Source: Pseudobacter sp051955275
GTDB taxonomy: Bacteria > Bacteroidota > Bacteroidia > Chitinophagales > Chitinophagaceae
Direction: 5' to 3'
NCBI RefSeq assembly: GCF_051955275.1
Contig: NZ_JBQCGW010000187.1
Span: 12,244 to 76,243 of the forward strand
Length of the DNA stretch: 64,000 nucleotides
How positions within the stretch are numbered: the stretch's first letter is position 1; every line of letters starts with the position of its first letter. The translations under genes were made by a program, and so were the position numbers. Shown one piece after another: positions 33,003-40,475 of this stretch. The notes beneath the pieces were generated by a model. That model worked only from the letters and a program-made list of their open reading frames with translations. It did no database searches and was not told where the DNA came from.

Positions 33003-34115
33003 TTACGTTGGTTCCGTTGTACTGGTTTTTCTGACCAGGTACAACATGGCCACCAGGCTCAGTACCAGCAACATTCCTGTTACCTGGTGCAGCTGCGCCA
33101 TCCATTCAAAACTTCCCCAGCGACTGGGCACAATGTACGGTGCGGTAAGTACAGCAACAATACCCAGCAATACCTGGATCAAAACAAATACCAACGGATA
33201 TTTGCGTGCTTTATTGAAAGCGGCACTGTTTGTTTTCAGCTTGAAAAGTTTACCTGAATAAATGATGATCAGTACCAGTAACAGGTATGCCAGACCGCGG
33301 TGCACAAAATGAATGGTGATCTTATTCTCAAAGAAGTTGAGAAGAGCGGGGGATTCCCTCAGCATGCCGTCCGGCACCAGGCTGCCGTTGATGGTTGGCC
33401 AGGTAGGTGCAGCTATGGCGGCCTTATGTCCTGCCATGAGAGCGCCGAAGATCAGCTGCACAAAAAGTATGATGAGCAACCACCATGTCCATTTGCGGAT
33501 ACCGGGGTGAGAGATAGTATTTTTTTGTGTGATACGAAGGTCCAGTGCAAACCAGTATGCATAGGCAATCAGGCCGAGGGCGAAGACAAAGTGCAGCGCC
33601 AGTCTTGTAGGCTTAACATATACAGCATCGCCGGTAAGGCCGCTGGCCACCATGATCCAGCCGATTGCGCCCTGTAATGCCCCGAAGAGGAAGAGGGTGA
33701 TCAGGGGGACCATCATTTCCTTTTTCAAAAACTTTTTGGCTATCAGGTACACAAAACCTACTACAAATACAACTCCTATGAGCCTGGCCCAGAAACGGTG
33801 AAACCATTCCCAGAAGAAAATGAATTTGAAATCTGATAAAGTGAAATCGGAATTGAGGTAATGATACTGTGGGGTCTGCTGGTATTTCTGGAACTCGCGG
33901 AGCCAGGCTTCTTCATTCAACGGAGGGAGGGCGCCTGTAACAACATTCCATTCGGTGATGGACAATCCGGAGCCGGTCAATCTTGTGATACCGCCGAGCA
34001 CTACCTGGATCAGCAACATCACTACACCGATCATGATCCAGTTGGCAACTGCTTTGGATCCCGGGCCATAAGACCCTGGTTGCAATAAATCAGCAGGGGG
34101 TGATTGTGTCTTCAT
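33003..34115 (-). CDS. ctaA: Heme A synthase, COX15/CtaA family
   Basis: Oxidises the C8 methyl of heme O to a formyl group, giving heme A for cytochrome oxidase, in the inner membrane. The 370-residue chain has eight transmembrane helices and the four conserved His: WFHRFWARLIG, the HFVFALGL region, HFVHRGLAYLLL and LHQVTGMLL. Early motifs GGITRLTGSGLSITEW and PLNEEAW are diagnostic of the COX15 type. I set the start at 34115 (MKTQSPPADLL): the GTG at 34124 that extends the frame lies inside a -7 box. Heme O synthase and oxidase genes are not in this window. Confidence 0.95.
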   Translation of the reverse strand: MKTQSPPADLLQPGSYGPGSKAVANWIMIGVVMLLIQVVLGGITRLTGSGLSITEWNVVTGALPPLNEEAWLREFQKYQQTPQYHYLNSDFTLSDFKFIFFWEWFHRFWARLIGVVFVVGFVYLIAKKFLKKEMMVPLITLFLFGALQGAIGWIMVASGLTGDAVYVKPTRLALHFVFALGLIAYAYWFALDLRITQKNTISHPGIRKWTWWLLIILFVQLIFGALMAGHKAAIAAPTWPTINGSLVPDGMLRESPALLNFFENKITIHFVHRGLAYLLLVLIIIYSGKLFKLKTNSAAFNKARKYPLVFVLIQVLLGIVAVLTAPYIVPSRWGSFEWMAQLHQVTGMLLVLSLVAMLYLVRKTSTTEPT

Positions 34116-34123
34116 AGCGCGCA

Positions 34124-34131
34124 CAAAGGTA
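34124..34131 (-). promoter_or_regulatory. -7 box (TACCTTTG) for ctaA
   Basis: TACCTTTG on the minus strand ends 8 bases before the ATG at 34115. It contains the alternative GTG codon at 34124 and so argues against that start. No TTG lies at the normal -33 distance. Confidence 0.4.
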
Positions 34132-34171
34132 GGGACAAACCCGTTTGCGCATGCAGCAAATCAGGAAACTA

Positions 34172-34972
34172 TTACCAGCGGAAAAGTTCTTTGCTGAGAA
34201 CATAGAGGCCCATGGCAAGAACAAACCATCCGAATCCTTTTTTGAGGGAGGCTCCGGAGATCCTGTCAGACAAACTGGTGCCGATAAAGATGCCACTTAC
34301 TGCAATGGCGGTGAAGACCAGCAGCTGCATCCAGTTGATATGATATTGTCCGGAGGTACTGAAAAAACCGAAGAGAGAGCTGAAGGCCATGATGGTGAGG
34401 GAGGAGCCTACTGCCTCTTTCATGGGCAGTTTCCCGAAGAGCACCAGGGCCGGAATGATGAGAAAGCCGCCGCCTGCACCTAATAATCCGGTTACGATGC
34501 CCACGGCAATGCCCTGGAAAAAGAGCGGGCCCATTTTACGTGGTTTGTCGGGAGGAGGCACCACGGAGAGTGTTTTTCTTCCGTTTTTGATCATGGAATA
34601 AGAACTGGCCAGCATCAGGCAGGCAAAAAGGAGCATCAGGAACATGCCCTTATTCATATCATAGCCACCGATAGTGAAAATATGATCCGGTATCCTTGGG
34701 ACCAGGAAATGCCTGGTGGTGAAAACCGATAACATGGAAGCGCTGCCGAAAACAAAAACAACGGGAAAATCTATCAGTCCTTTCTTATAGGATCTTACTG
34801 ATCCTACGAGGCTGCAGCTGCCCACCACAAAGAGAGAGTAAGCAGTAGCCAGTTCAGGCGGCACTTTCAGGAGATATACCAGCACAGGTACTGTGATGAT
34901 AGAGCCGCCTCCACCGATCAAGCCCAGTGAAACGCCAATCAGCACAGCAATGATATAGGCAAGAATCTCCAT
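34172..34972 (-). CDS. Sulfite exporter TauE/SafE family permease
   Basis: A 266-residue inner-membrane permease with about eight hydrophobic helices in two inverted halves. Each half begins with the family's Gly/Pro pattern: GVSLGLIGGGGSIITVPVLVYLLKVP near the start and GIVTGLLGAGGGFLIIPALVLFGKLPMKEAVG in the second half. Members export sulfite, sulfoacetate or other organic anions; substrate cannot be inferred here, since no sulfur gene is adjacent. It stands alone, 56 bases after the ctaA start on the same strand. Family call is secure. Confidence 0.92.
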   Translation of the reverse strand: MEILAYIIAVLIGVSLGLIGGGGSIITVPVLVYLLKVPPELATAYSLFVVGSCSLVGSVRSYKKGLIDFPVVFVFGSASMLSVFTTRHFLVPRIPDHIFTIGGYDMNKGMFLMLLFACLMLASSYSMIKNGRKTLSVVPPPDKPRKMGPLFFQGIAVGIVTGLLGAGGGFLIIPALVLFGKLPMKEAVGSSLTIMAFSSLFGFFSTSGQYHINWMQLLVFTAIAVSGIFIGTSLSDRISGASLKKGFGWFVLAMGLYVLSKELFRW

Positions 34973-35073
34973 GAAAAATTTAGCAAAAGAACGGAATCTT
35001 TAGCGATTATGGATTTGAATACACATGTGAGTAAAAATAAGGTACCAACCATGCAGGTATTCCTGCCAATCCC

Positions 35074-35081
35074 TACTTTTG
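35074..35081 (+). promoter_or_regulatory. -7 box (TACTTTTG) for rnhB
   Basis: TACTTTTG matches the consensus and ends 16 bases before the TTG start at 35098. It supports that unusual start. The -33 position has no TTG. Confidence 0.35.
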
Positions 35082-35097
35082 GGGCAAAGTTCAGCAT

Positions 35098-35703
35098 TTG
35101 CTTAAAAATTATCACCAGGAAGAATTATTGGAAGCCGGCTGCGATGAAGCAGGACGTGGCTGCCTGGCCGGTCCGGTAGTGGCTGCGGCAGTAATACTGC
35201 CTGTGGACTTCTATCATCCGTTGCTGAACGATTCCAAACAGGTGACGGAAGAGCATCGATATGAACTGAGAAGCTTCATCCAGGAAAAGGCCCTCAGCTA
35301 TGCAGTGGCCATGGTGTCACATGAAGAGATAGATGAGATCAATATTCTCAAAGCTTCTTTCAAAGCCATGCACCTGGCGGTGGCGCAACTGAAGCAGCCG
35401 CCCAAACTACTGCTCATCGATGGAAACCGTTTTATTCCATACCAGGGCATTCCTCATACCTGCATCGTTAAAGGTGATTCCATTTACTCCAATATTGCAG
35501 CAGCCAGCATCCTCGCAAAAACTTACCGCGATGATCATATGAAGCAACTGCACGAGTCTTTCCCTCACTACAAATGGGACAGGAATAAAGGATATGGCAC
35601 TGCGGACCATCGCCGCGCCATCATGAGCCATGGGCTTAGCCCTTACCACCGCCGTTCCTTCCAGTGCTTCTCCTCTGAAGAACAGCTGGAACTGGATTTA
35701 TAG
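35098..35703 (+). CDS. rnhB: Ribonuclease HII
   Basis: Cleaves RNA in RNA-DNA hybrids and removes single ribonucleotides from DNA. The 201-residue protein has the acidic active site: Asp16-Glu17 in CDEAGRGCLAGPVV, Asp in LLLIDGNRF and the last Asp in AKTYRDDHM. The start is a TTG at 35098. No ATG or GTG is available upstream in frame, and the next Met comes after the catalytic DEAGRG, so TTG is forced. A -7 box 16 bases upstream agrees. The C-terminal YGTADHRRAIMSHGLSPYHRRSF is typical. It is a single gene. Confidence 0.95.
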   Translation: MLKNYHQEELLEAGCDEAGRGCLAGPVVAAAVILPVDFYHPLLNDSKQVTEEHRYELRSFIQEKALSYAVAMVSHEEIDEINILKASFKAMHLAVAQLKQPPKLLLIDGNRFIPYQGIPHTCIVKGDSIYSNIAAASILAKTYRDDHMKQLHESFPHYKWDRNKGYGTADHRRAIMSHGLSPYHRRSFQCFSSEEQLELDL

Positions 35704-35798
35704 TTTCCCTAACAATTCTCACCACCCTCTCCATTAAACGCAACAGAACAGCAGGCGTCTGATATGTAAAGATTGTTTCACTACAAAATTTACAGATT

Positions 35799-36104
35799 AT
35801 GAAAGCTTCAATTTTCCTCTCGATGTTACTGATGACGATAGTTGGTGTAGGCACATTGCAAGCTCAACCCAACAGGAATCAGAAAGAGCGTATATATAAC
35901 GGCGTTAGAACCGGTCAGCTGACAAAAGCAGAAACACTCAGACTGGCCAAAGATCAGAAAGATATCCGTATGGACCGCTTACGTTATAAGAGGAATGATG
36001 GCCGCATCAGTCCACGCGAAAGAAAGCATTTGATCCACGAACGCAAACAGGCCAGCAGAAAAATATACCACTATAAACACAATGGCCGCGTTCGCTGCAA
36101 ATAA
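35799..36104 (+). CDS. Small basic exported protein, unknown function
   Basis: A 101-residue protein with a signal peptide (MKASIFLSMLLM to LQAQ). The mature part is strongly basic and helical: QKERIYNGVRTGQLTKAE, LRLAKDQKDIRMDRLRYK, DGRISPRERKHLI and HERKQASRKIYHYKHNGR. I recall similar Lys/Arg-rich periplasmic proteins with GELT..E and GKIT..ER repeats in Bacteroidota; they lack a known function. The two halves (GQLTKAETLRL and GRISPRERKHL) look like an internal repeat of a helix-loop unit that resembles an EF-hand arrangement without the calcium ligands. A terminator (36138-36167) and a REP unit follow. Confidence 0.72.
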   Translation: MKASIFLSMLLMTIVGVGTLQAQPNRNQKERIYNGVRTGQLTKAETLRLAKDQKDIRMDRLRYKRNDGRISPRERKHLIHERKQASRKIYHYKHNGRVRCK

Positions 36105-36137
36105 ATAAGGATGGTTTTTCAGGTGGTTGTACTTTGG

Positions 36138-36167
36138 GGGCTGACTAGTGATAGTCGGCCCTTTTTT
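36138..36167 (+). terminator. Intrinsic terminator of the small basic protein gene
   Basis: GGGCTGACTA (36138-36147) pairs with TAGTCGGCCC (36152-36161) with one T-G pair and a GTGA loop, followed by six T. A REP-like unit starts 9 bases later. Confidence 0.85.
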
Positions 36168-36175
36168 ATTTCGCA

Positions 36176-36208
36176 GTGCCCAGTCGCTCGCGTCCCCGCG
36201 AGCGACTG
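36176..36208 (+). repeat. REP-like palindrome, single unit
   Basis: GTGCC precedes a perfect 12-base stem: CAGTCGCTCGCG (36181-36192), loop TCCC, CGCGAGCGACTG (36197-36208). It is the best-paired copy of the family also found at 9600, 45341 and 47048, and lies between convergent genes. Confidence 0.85.
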
Positions 36209-36225
36209 ATTTCCGAGTAAAGGCA

Positions 36226-36834
36226 TCAGTACATGTCCGGAAAAAAGCTGAATTTCCTTTCGTTCCATTCATTCTTAAGCATGCTGTAAAAAATACTGTC
36301 CCTTCTCCTGTTGGAGTGCATCTGCATATGGCTCCGCAGCACGCCTTCGGGTATCATTCCTACTTTGAGCAGGGCAGCTTTGGCGCGCTCATTTGTATTG
36401 TCTGTTTTGATCTCCACACGTTCCATCTTCATCACTTCAAACGCATAACTGAGCAGGGCGAATTTAGCATGCCTGTTAACGCCGGTGCCGCGGAAGTCAG
36501 GCCCCAGCCAGCTCCAGCCGATCTCGATGCGGGAATCGTAAAAAGAGATATTCCCAAGACTGGTGCTGCCGCAGATCTCATATGTGTCCTTGTCTATAAC
36601 GGTGAAGGGCATGCGCTTATGAGCTGCTCTTTCTTCCAGCGCCACATAGATCCAGGAGCGCAGTTCTTCGGGATCGCTGAGGTCTTTGTTGAAGTAAGTC
36701 CAGGTGTCTTTGGGGGCGGCCAGCGGGAGGAAGGCTTCAAAGTCTTCCGGCTTCAGCAGTCGCAGGATCACGCGGGGCGTTTCCAGTTCAAAGTGTTGGG
36801 GAAAGTATTGTTCGTATTGAAGTTGAACAGACAT
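36226..36834 (-). CDS. GNAT family N-acetyltransferase (RimJ/RimL-like)
   Basis: A 202-residue acetyltransferase of the Acetyltransf_3 type, related to ribosomal-protein acetyltransferases RimJ/RimL. Visible elements: LETPRVILRLLKPEDFEAFLPL at the N-terminus, ICGSTSLGNIS, the ELGWSW-like strand RIEIGWSWLGPDFRGTGVNRHAKFALL that binds acetyl-CoA (region 125-150), and RVEIKTDNTNERAKAALLKVG. The final VLRSHMQMHSNRRRDSIFYSML is the typical closing strand. Substrate is unknown. It is 22 bases downstream of the tsaC gene on the same strand and may be co-transcribed. The REP unit at 36176 separates it from the convergent basic-protein gene. Confidence 0.9.
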   Translation of the reverse strand: MSVQLQYEQYFPQHFELETPRVILRLLKPEDFEAFLPLAAPKDTWTYFNKDLSDPEELRSWIYVALEERAAHKRMPFTVIDKDTYEICGSTSLGNISFYDSRIEIGWSWLGPDFRGTGVNRHAKFALLSYAFEVMKMERVEIKTDNTNERAKAALLKVGMIPEGVLRSHMQMHSNRRRDSIFYSMLKNEWNERKFSFFPDMY

Positions 36835-36855
36835 GTTTTTTACGTTTAGGATAAT

Positions 36856-37473
36856 TTATTCTTCAGTGAGTTCAAAGGTGCCGGCACCCTGTCTGGTTAC
36901 AACGGGATAATCGCCGGTGCAGTCAACAATGGTAGAGGGCGTCATGCCGCCGATACCGCCATCGGCCACCAGGTCAACCAGTTTACCGAATTTATCGAGC
37001 ATCAGTTCGGGATCGGTATATTCTTCCACCATGTCTCCCGGCAGGGAGGCGCTGAGGATGGGATGGCCCAGTTCTTTCACAATGGCGCGGGCGATATTGT
37101 TGTCGGGTATCCGCAGACCGATGGTGTCTTTTTTGCTTTTGAGGATCTTCGGCACTTCCTTGCTGGCCGGCAGGATGAAAGTATATGGCCCGGGAAGGTA
37201 ACTTTTCAGCATCCGGTACATGGGAGTGCTGATGCTTTTGGTGTATTGGCTGAGATCGCTGAGATCATAACAAATGAAGCTCAGCTGGGCTTTCTGAGGA
37301 TCCACTCCCTTGATGCGGGCAATGCGTTCAACTGCTTTGTGTTGATATATGTCACAACCCAGGCCATAAATGGTATCAGTAGGGTAAATGATCACACCGC
37401 CCTTTGAGAGGGTGGCCGCAATGGTCCGGATATTCCTCGGCTGCGGGTCTTCTGGATGCAGGTGTAGTAACAT
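36856..37473 (-). CDS. tsaC: L-threonylcarbamoyladenylate synthase (Sua5/YciO/YrdC)
   Basis: Makes threonylcarbamoyl-AMP from threonine, bicarbonate and ATP for the t6A modification of tRNA. The 205-residue YrdC domain shows GGVIIYPTDTIYGLGCD at about 25-41, RIKGVDPQKAQLSFIC with the substrate Lys/Arg, a proline-rich PGPYTFILPAS and TIGLRIPDN. TPSTIVDCTGDYPVVTRQGAG is close to the C-terminus. No Sua5 C-terminal domain is present, so it is the short type. It could be a YciO-type paralogue. I set the start at 37473 (MLLHLHPEDPQ); the frame runs to 37512 but adds an unlike, hydrophobic segment. It is divergent from the cupin gene. Confidence 0.88.
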   Translation of the reverse strand: MLLHLHPEDPQPRNIRTIAATLSKGGVIIYPTDTIYGLGCDIYQHKAVERIARIKGVDPQKAQLSFICYDLSDLSQYTKSISTPMYRMLKSYLPGPYTFILPASKEVPKILKSKKDTIGLRIPDNNIARAIVKELGHPILSASLPGDMVEEYTDPELMLDKFGKLVDLVADGGIGGMTPSTIVDCTGDYPVVTRQGAGTFELTEE

Positions 37474-37560
37474 ATTATGGATTAAGGTGTAAAGGTGCAA
37501 AATTGTCACCATACCGCCATATTCCGGGGGCGGGCTGTACCGCCAAAATGAATTTAATGT

Positions 37561-37568
37561 TAGATTTG
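37561..37568 (+). promoter_or_regulatory. -7 box (TAGATTTG) for the cupin gene
   Basis: TAGATTTG matches TAnnTTTG and ends 15 bases before the ATG at 37584. If real, the ATG codons at 37548 and 37557 lie in or before the promoter and cannot be the start. Confidence 0.4.
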
Positions 37569-37583
37569 CCCAAAACTGTTGCT

Positions 37584-38474
37584 ATGCGCTTAAAGCCTGT
37601 TGACAGAGTAGACAATATCAGTGGCGAAGATTTTCAGCAGCACTATTATAAACCGATGAAGCCTCTCGTAATCAAAGACCTCGCCAAGGCCTGGCCTGCT
37701 TACGACAAATGGAACTGGAACTATTTCAAAAGTATCGTAGGAGACAAGCGAGTAGGGCTCTACAACAATGTGAAGAGCGATGCTTATACCCCCATCAATA
37801 CAGCAGACGATTACAAGACCTTCGGGGAATACATTGATATGATCAGCCAGGGCCCGGCGGGTTGGCGCATCTTCCTCTTCAATATTTTTGATCACGCTCC
37901 CCAGCTCACCAGCGATTTCACCTGGCCTGAGGACCTGATGAAGGGATTTGTGAAGAAATATCCCATGCTGTTCACCGGTGGCGCCACCAGTATCACCCAT
38001 ATGCACTTTGATATCGACCTGTCCCATATCATGCACACACAGTTTTCGGGCAGGAAGCGAGTATTGCTTTTCCCCTTCGAGGAGCAGCACAAGCTATACC
38101 GTAAGCCTTTTGAAGTGCTCAGCCTGGCGGATTTCAGCAATTATTCTGAGAATACCGGAAAGCCGGATTATGATCAGTTCCCGGCGTTGAAGCTGGCCGA
38201 GGGCTATGAAGTGATCCTGGATCATGGAGACACGCTTTTCATGCCGGCGGGTTACTGGCACCATATGGAGTACCTCGACAGTGGCTTTGCCATGAGCCTG
38301 CGGGCCCTTCAGAAATCGCCTATCGGCAAACTGAACGGGCTCTGGAATCTCTTCGGCATGCGTGGCATCGATACCCTGATGAAGCGCACAGCCCCCAAAT
38401 GGTGGTACGATTATAAAAAAGAAAAAGTATTCAAAGCGGCGGGAAGAATCATGGAAACTACCAGTATTCACTGA
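37584..38474 (+). CDS. Cupin-like (JmjC-type) Fe(II)/2-oxoglutarate oxygenase
   Basis: A 296-residue protein of the cupin_8/JmjC family. The iron ligands are visible: His141-x-Asp143 in HMHFDID and a distal His in YWHHME at about 226. FTGGATS and MHTQFSGRKRVLLFP belong to the barrel core. N-terminal PVDRVDNISGEDFQQHYYKP and KPLVIKDLAKAWPAYDKW are the usual opening of this family. Members hydroxylate ribosomal proteins, tRNA or small molecules; the substrate here is unknown. I chose 37584 because of the -7 box at 37561. The frame also allows 37548 (308 residues) or 37404. The next 700 bases have no protein gene. Confidence 0.82.
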   Translation: MRLKPVDRVDNISGEDFQQHYYKPMKPLVIKDLAKAWPAYDKWNWNYFKSIVGDKRVGLYNNVKSDAYTPINTADDYKTFGEYIDMISQGPAGWRIFLFNIFDHAPQLTSDFTWPEDLMKGFVKKYPMLFTGGATSITHMHFDIDLSHIMHTQFSGRKRVLLFPFEEQHKLYRKPFEVLSLADFSNYSENTGKPDYDQFPALKLAEGYEVILDHGDTLFMPAGYWHHMEYLDSGFAMSLRALQKSPIGKLNGLWNLFGMRGIDTLMKRTAPKWWYDYKKEKVFKAAGRIMETTSIH

Positions 38475-38520
38475 TGTTTCTGTTACTGATTTTTGTCAGC
38501 TATTATTGATTTATTGCAAC

Positions 38521-38566
38521 ACTGTTAAAATTTCTTCTTAAAAATGTTGATTTTTAAGAAAACAGT
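38521..38566. terminator. AT-rich hairpin after the cupin gene
   Basis: TTCTTAAAAAT (38535-38545) pairs perfectly with ATTTTTAAGAA (38550-38560), and outer ACTGTT (38521-38526) pairs with AACAGT (38561-38566). The stem is AT-rich, without a strong T-run, so terminator function is uncertain. Its loop supplies the TTG of a possible promoter reading rightward. Confidence 0.45.
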
Positions 38567-38577
38567 CTTTACTTTTA
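38547..38577 (+). promoter_or_regulatory. Near-consensus promoter TTG-N20-TACTTTTA
   Basis: TTG at 38547-38549 and TACTTTTA at 38570-38577 are 20 bases apart; the last base differs from TAnnTTTG. It would direct transcription from about 38584 into the gene-free stretch that ends in the terminator at 39072. Confidence 0.3.
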
Positions 38578-38583
38578 CCCTGC

Positions 38584-39099
38584 TTATGCGCTGAAACACT
38601 ATTCTCACCGACAAAGCACCCTCTACTATCCAATCTCCTCATTTCCAACCATCCAATCTCCGGTATCTAAAGTCTGATGTGAGGACGATCCTTTTTTCTG
38701 TGTTAACTATTTCCGTGTTGATATTTGTTGTATCCCAACCCTTGTAAATAAGCTTACCTCGTTGTGTTCGTAACCTTCGTAGTTACATGTCATCGGTGTT
38801 ATGTATCCATACACTTGATGATGGTGTTTTCTGCAACCACATTATTATTTTTTTGATTCCTGAATAAAAAAAGGAAACTCAATACAATGCCAATGGCTTC
38901 TTTTACGGAGCCAAAGCAATTGCTACAAAGATTTTTTATGGCGAGGCCTAATAAGCTGATGCCACCCCGCTGGGAAAGATCCAATACGCTTTTATGGGAA
39001 ATGCCCAACCTATTAGTAGATAGAACTCATTGCTAACTTCTTTCTTTTTGTGGTTTCAGAGGTAAGCACATGCCGGCGATTTCCATCGCTGGCTTTTTT
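38584..39099 (+). ncRNA. Candidate non-coding transcript 1 (gene-free interval)
   Basis: The interval 38475-39180 holds no convincing protein gene. On the + strand a near-consensus promoter (38547-38577) and a strong intrinsic terminator (39072-39099) bracket about 500 bases with only very short frames. ATCCAATCTCC occurs twice, 23 bases apart (38628-38638, 38651-38661), and ATCCAA again at 38979-38984. I do not see tmRNA, RNase P, SRP or 6S signatures. A minus-strand frame of 69 codons at 38799-39008 encodes a hydrophobic peptide without promoter or family. The terminator has no other + gene to serve for about 600 bases. Confidence 0.35.
39072..39099 (+). terminator. Intrinsic terminator with no coding gene upstream
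   Basis: GCCGGCGAT (39072-39080) pairs with ATCGCTGGC (39085-39093; one G-T pair) around a TTCC loop, followed by six T. The nearest + strand gene ends about 600 bases earlier and has its own hairpin. Confidence 0.8.
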
Positions 39100-39122
39100 A
39101 TTTCGAAGTGAAACAGAACAGC

Positions 39123-39153
39123 AAAAGAAAAAGCCATACTCCAGGTATGGCTT
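39123..39153 (-). terminator. Intrinsic terminator of korB
   Basis: AAGCCATAC (39131-39139) pairs with GTATGGCTT (39145-39153) around TCCAG. On the minus strand it is followed by TTTTTCTTTT (from + 39123-39130). It lies 28 bases past the korB stop. Confidence 0.85.
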
Positions 39154-39180
39154 GCTATCAAGAATTCTTATTCCTTTTTA

Positions 39181-40209
39181 TTAAGCGATGGTCCAGGTTT
39201 CATGGCCTCTCAACAGTTTGTCGAGGTTGCCATTTCCTTTGGAAGCGATCACTTCTTCGATCTGCAGCGCCATCATTTCTTCGTAGCAGGGGCGGTCAGT
39301 TTCATAGAATACGCCGAAGGGCCTGGGAAGATGACCTTCCACACGCGGGTCATCAAACATGCGGACGAGGATCTGCGCTTTGTAGAAGTCGCGCTCATCA
39401 TGCACCCACAGATCATCTGTGCTGGCATTTTCTCCCAACTCCACGATCACAGGTCTGAAACCATCCAGTTTGATGCCTTTATTGCGCTGGGCGCCAAAGA
39501 TCAGGGGCTTGCCCTGCTCCAGGAAGAGGGTATTATCCGGTTTGGAGGATTTCTCCGTAAACACTTCAAAAATGCCATCATTGAAGATATTGCAGTTCTG
39601 ATAGATCTCCAGGAAGGAAGAGCCTTTATGTTTATGGCTGCGGATCAGTGATTCCTGGAGGTGCTTGGGGTCTCGGTCCATGGTCCGCGCAATGAAGGTG
39701 GCATCCGCTCCCATGGCCAGGGCCAGCGGGTTGAAAGGATGGTCGATACTGCCGAAGGGGGTGGACTTGGTGACTTTATTTTCTTCAGAAGTAGGGGAAT
39801 ACTGTCCTTTAGTTAGGCCATAGATCTGGTTATTGAACAGCATCACATTCACATCGAAGTTGCGGCGGAGCAGGTGGATGGTATGGTTGCCGCCGATGCT
39901 CAGTCCGTCGCCGTCACCGGTAACAATCCAAACGCTGAGGTCGGGCCTCGATGCCTTCAGTCCGCTGGCAATGGCTGTAGCGCGGCCGTGGATCGAGTGC
40001 ATGCCATACGTATTCATATAATATGGGAAGCGGCTGCTGCAGCCGATTCCGGAGATGATCACAATATTTTCTTTGGGTATCCCCAGTCCGGGCATGATCT
40101 TCTGCACCTGCGCCAGGATGGAATAGTCGCCGCAGCCCGGGCACCAGCGCACTTCCTGGTCACTTGAGAAATCCTTTGCCGTCAGCGTAGGGGTTGTAAT
40201 TACACTCAT
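39181..40209 (-). CDS. korB: 2-oxoacid:ferredoxin oxidoreductase, beta subunit
   Basis: The thiamine-diphosphate subunit of a 2-oxoacid (probably 2-oxoglutarate) ferredoxin oxidoreductase, which makes acyl-CoA and reduced ferredoxin. The 342 residues start with RWCPGCGDY (C23, C26) and GIGCSS, which bind the iron-sulfur cluster. The TPP-binding stretch is TGDGDGLSIGGNH followed by NNQIYGLTKGQYSPTS. The start is the ATG at 40209; a TTG at 40221 would add four residues. The partner alpha/gamma subunit, normally next door, is not encoded on either side: a gene-free interval lies downstream and a divergent TetR gene upstream. The enzyme's usual role is in the TCA cycle or its reverse; substrate is inferred from the family. 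Confidence 0.9.
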   Translation of the reverse strand: MSVITTPTLTAKDFSSDQEVRWCPGCGDYSILAQVQKIMPGLGIPKENIVIISGIGCSSRFPYYMNTYGMHSIHGRATAIASGLKASRPDLSVWIVTGDGDGLSIGGNHTIHLLRRNFDVNVMLFNNQIYGLTKGQYSPTSEENKVTKSTPFGSIDHPFNPLALAMGADATFIARTMDRDPKHLQESLIRSHKHKGSSFLEIYQNCNIFNDGIFEVFTEKSSKPDNTLFLEQGKPLIFGAQRNKGIKLDGFRPVIVELGENASTDDLWVHDERDFYKAQILVRMFDDPRVEGHLPRPFGVFYETDRPCYEEMMALQIEEVIASKGNGNLDKLLRGHETWTIA

Positions 40210-40330
40210 ATTCAATTTCAAAAATAGATTCCTGCAAATTTACGATATACGCACCCAATAATTACAACTGAAGTCTTGCCGTGGTTTTCGCATTCGGGAA
40301 TATTATCCAATGTTATCGGGCTTGGGTGTC

Positions 40331-40450
40331 TGCTTCCGGGCTGGAAAACATACGGTCCCATAGCCCGGCTATGCACCCCGGCCCCAACACTCCCTCCAAA
40401 AGTTCAATAGCACCTCTAAAGGTGCGGGTATGTTTTCCAACCCGGAAGCA
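40331..40450 (-). repeat. Palindromic element with GGAAAACATAC ends, copy 2
   Basis: The 23-base ends 40331-40353 and 40428-40450 are inverted repeats with one mismatch (TGCTTCCGGG then TGGAAAACATAC). Weaker pairing continues outward to about 40311 and 40472. Inside are two hairpins: CATAGCC/GGCTATG at 40360-40373 and GCACCT/AGGTGC at about 40410-40425. Read on the minus strand it aligns with copy 1 at 27502-27644 at both ends and at CACCTTT..GAGG and CCGGGC.ATGGGA. It fills most of the 324-base gap between korB and the TetR gene. No target duplication is obvious. Confidence 0.8.
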
Positions 40451-40475
40451 GGCCCTTAACGAGCCGGTAACAAAC

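Noticed and set aside
38799..39008. Minus-strand frame of 69 codons with a hydrophobic middle
   Set aside because: No promoter, no family resemblance, AT-rich homopolymer runs; it lies in the candidate RNA interval. Not called as a gene.
40311..40472. Palindromic element considered as an integron attC site
   Set aside because: The ends do not show the required GTTRRRY/RYYYAAC arrangement and no integrase or cassettes are near.
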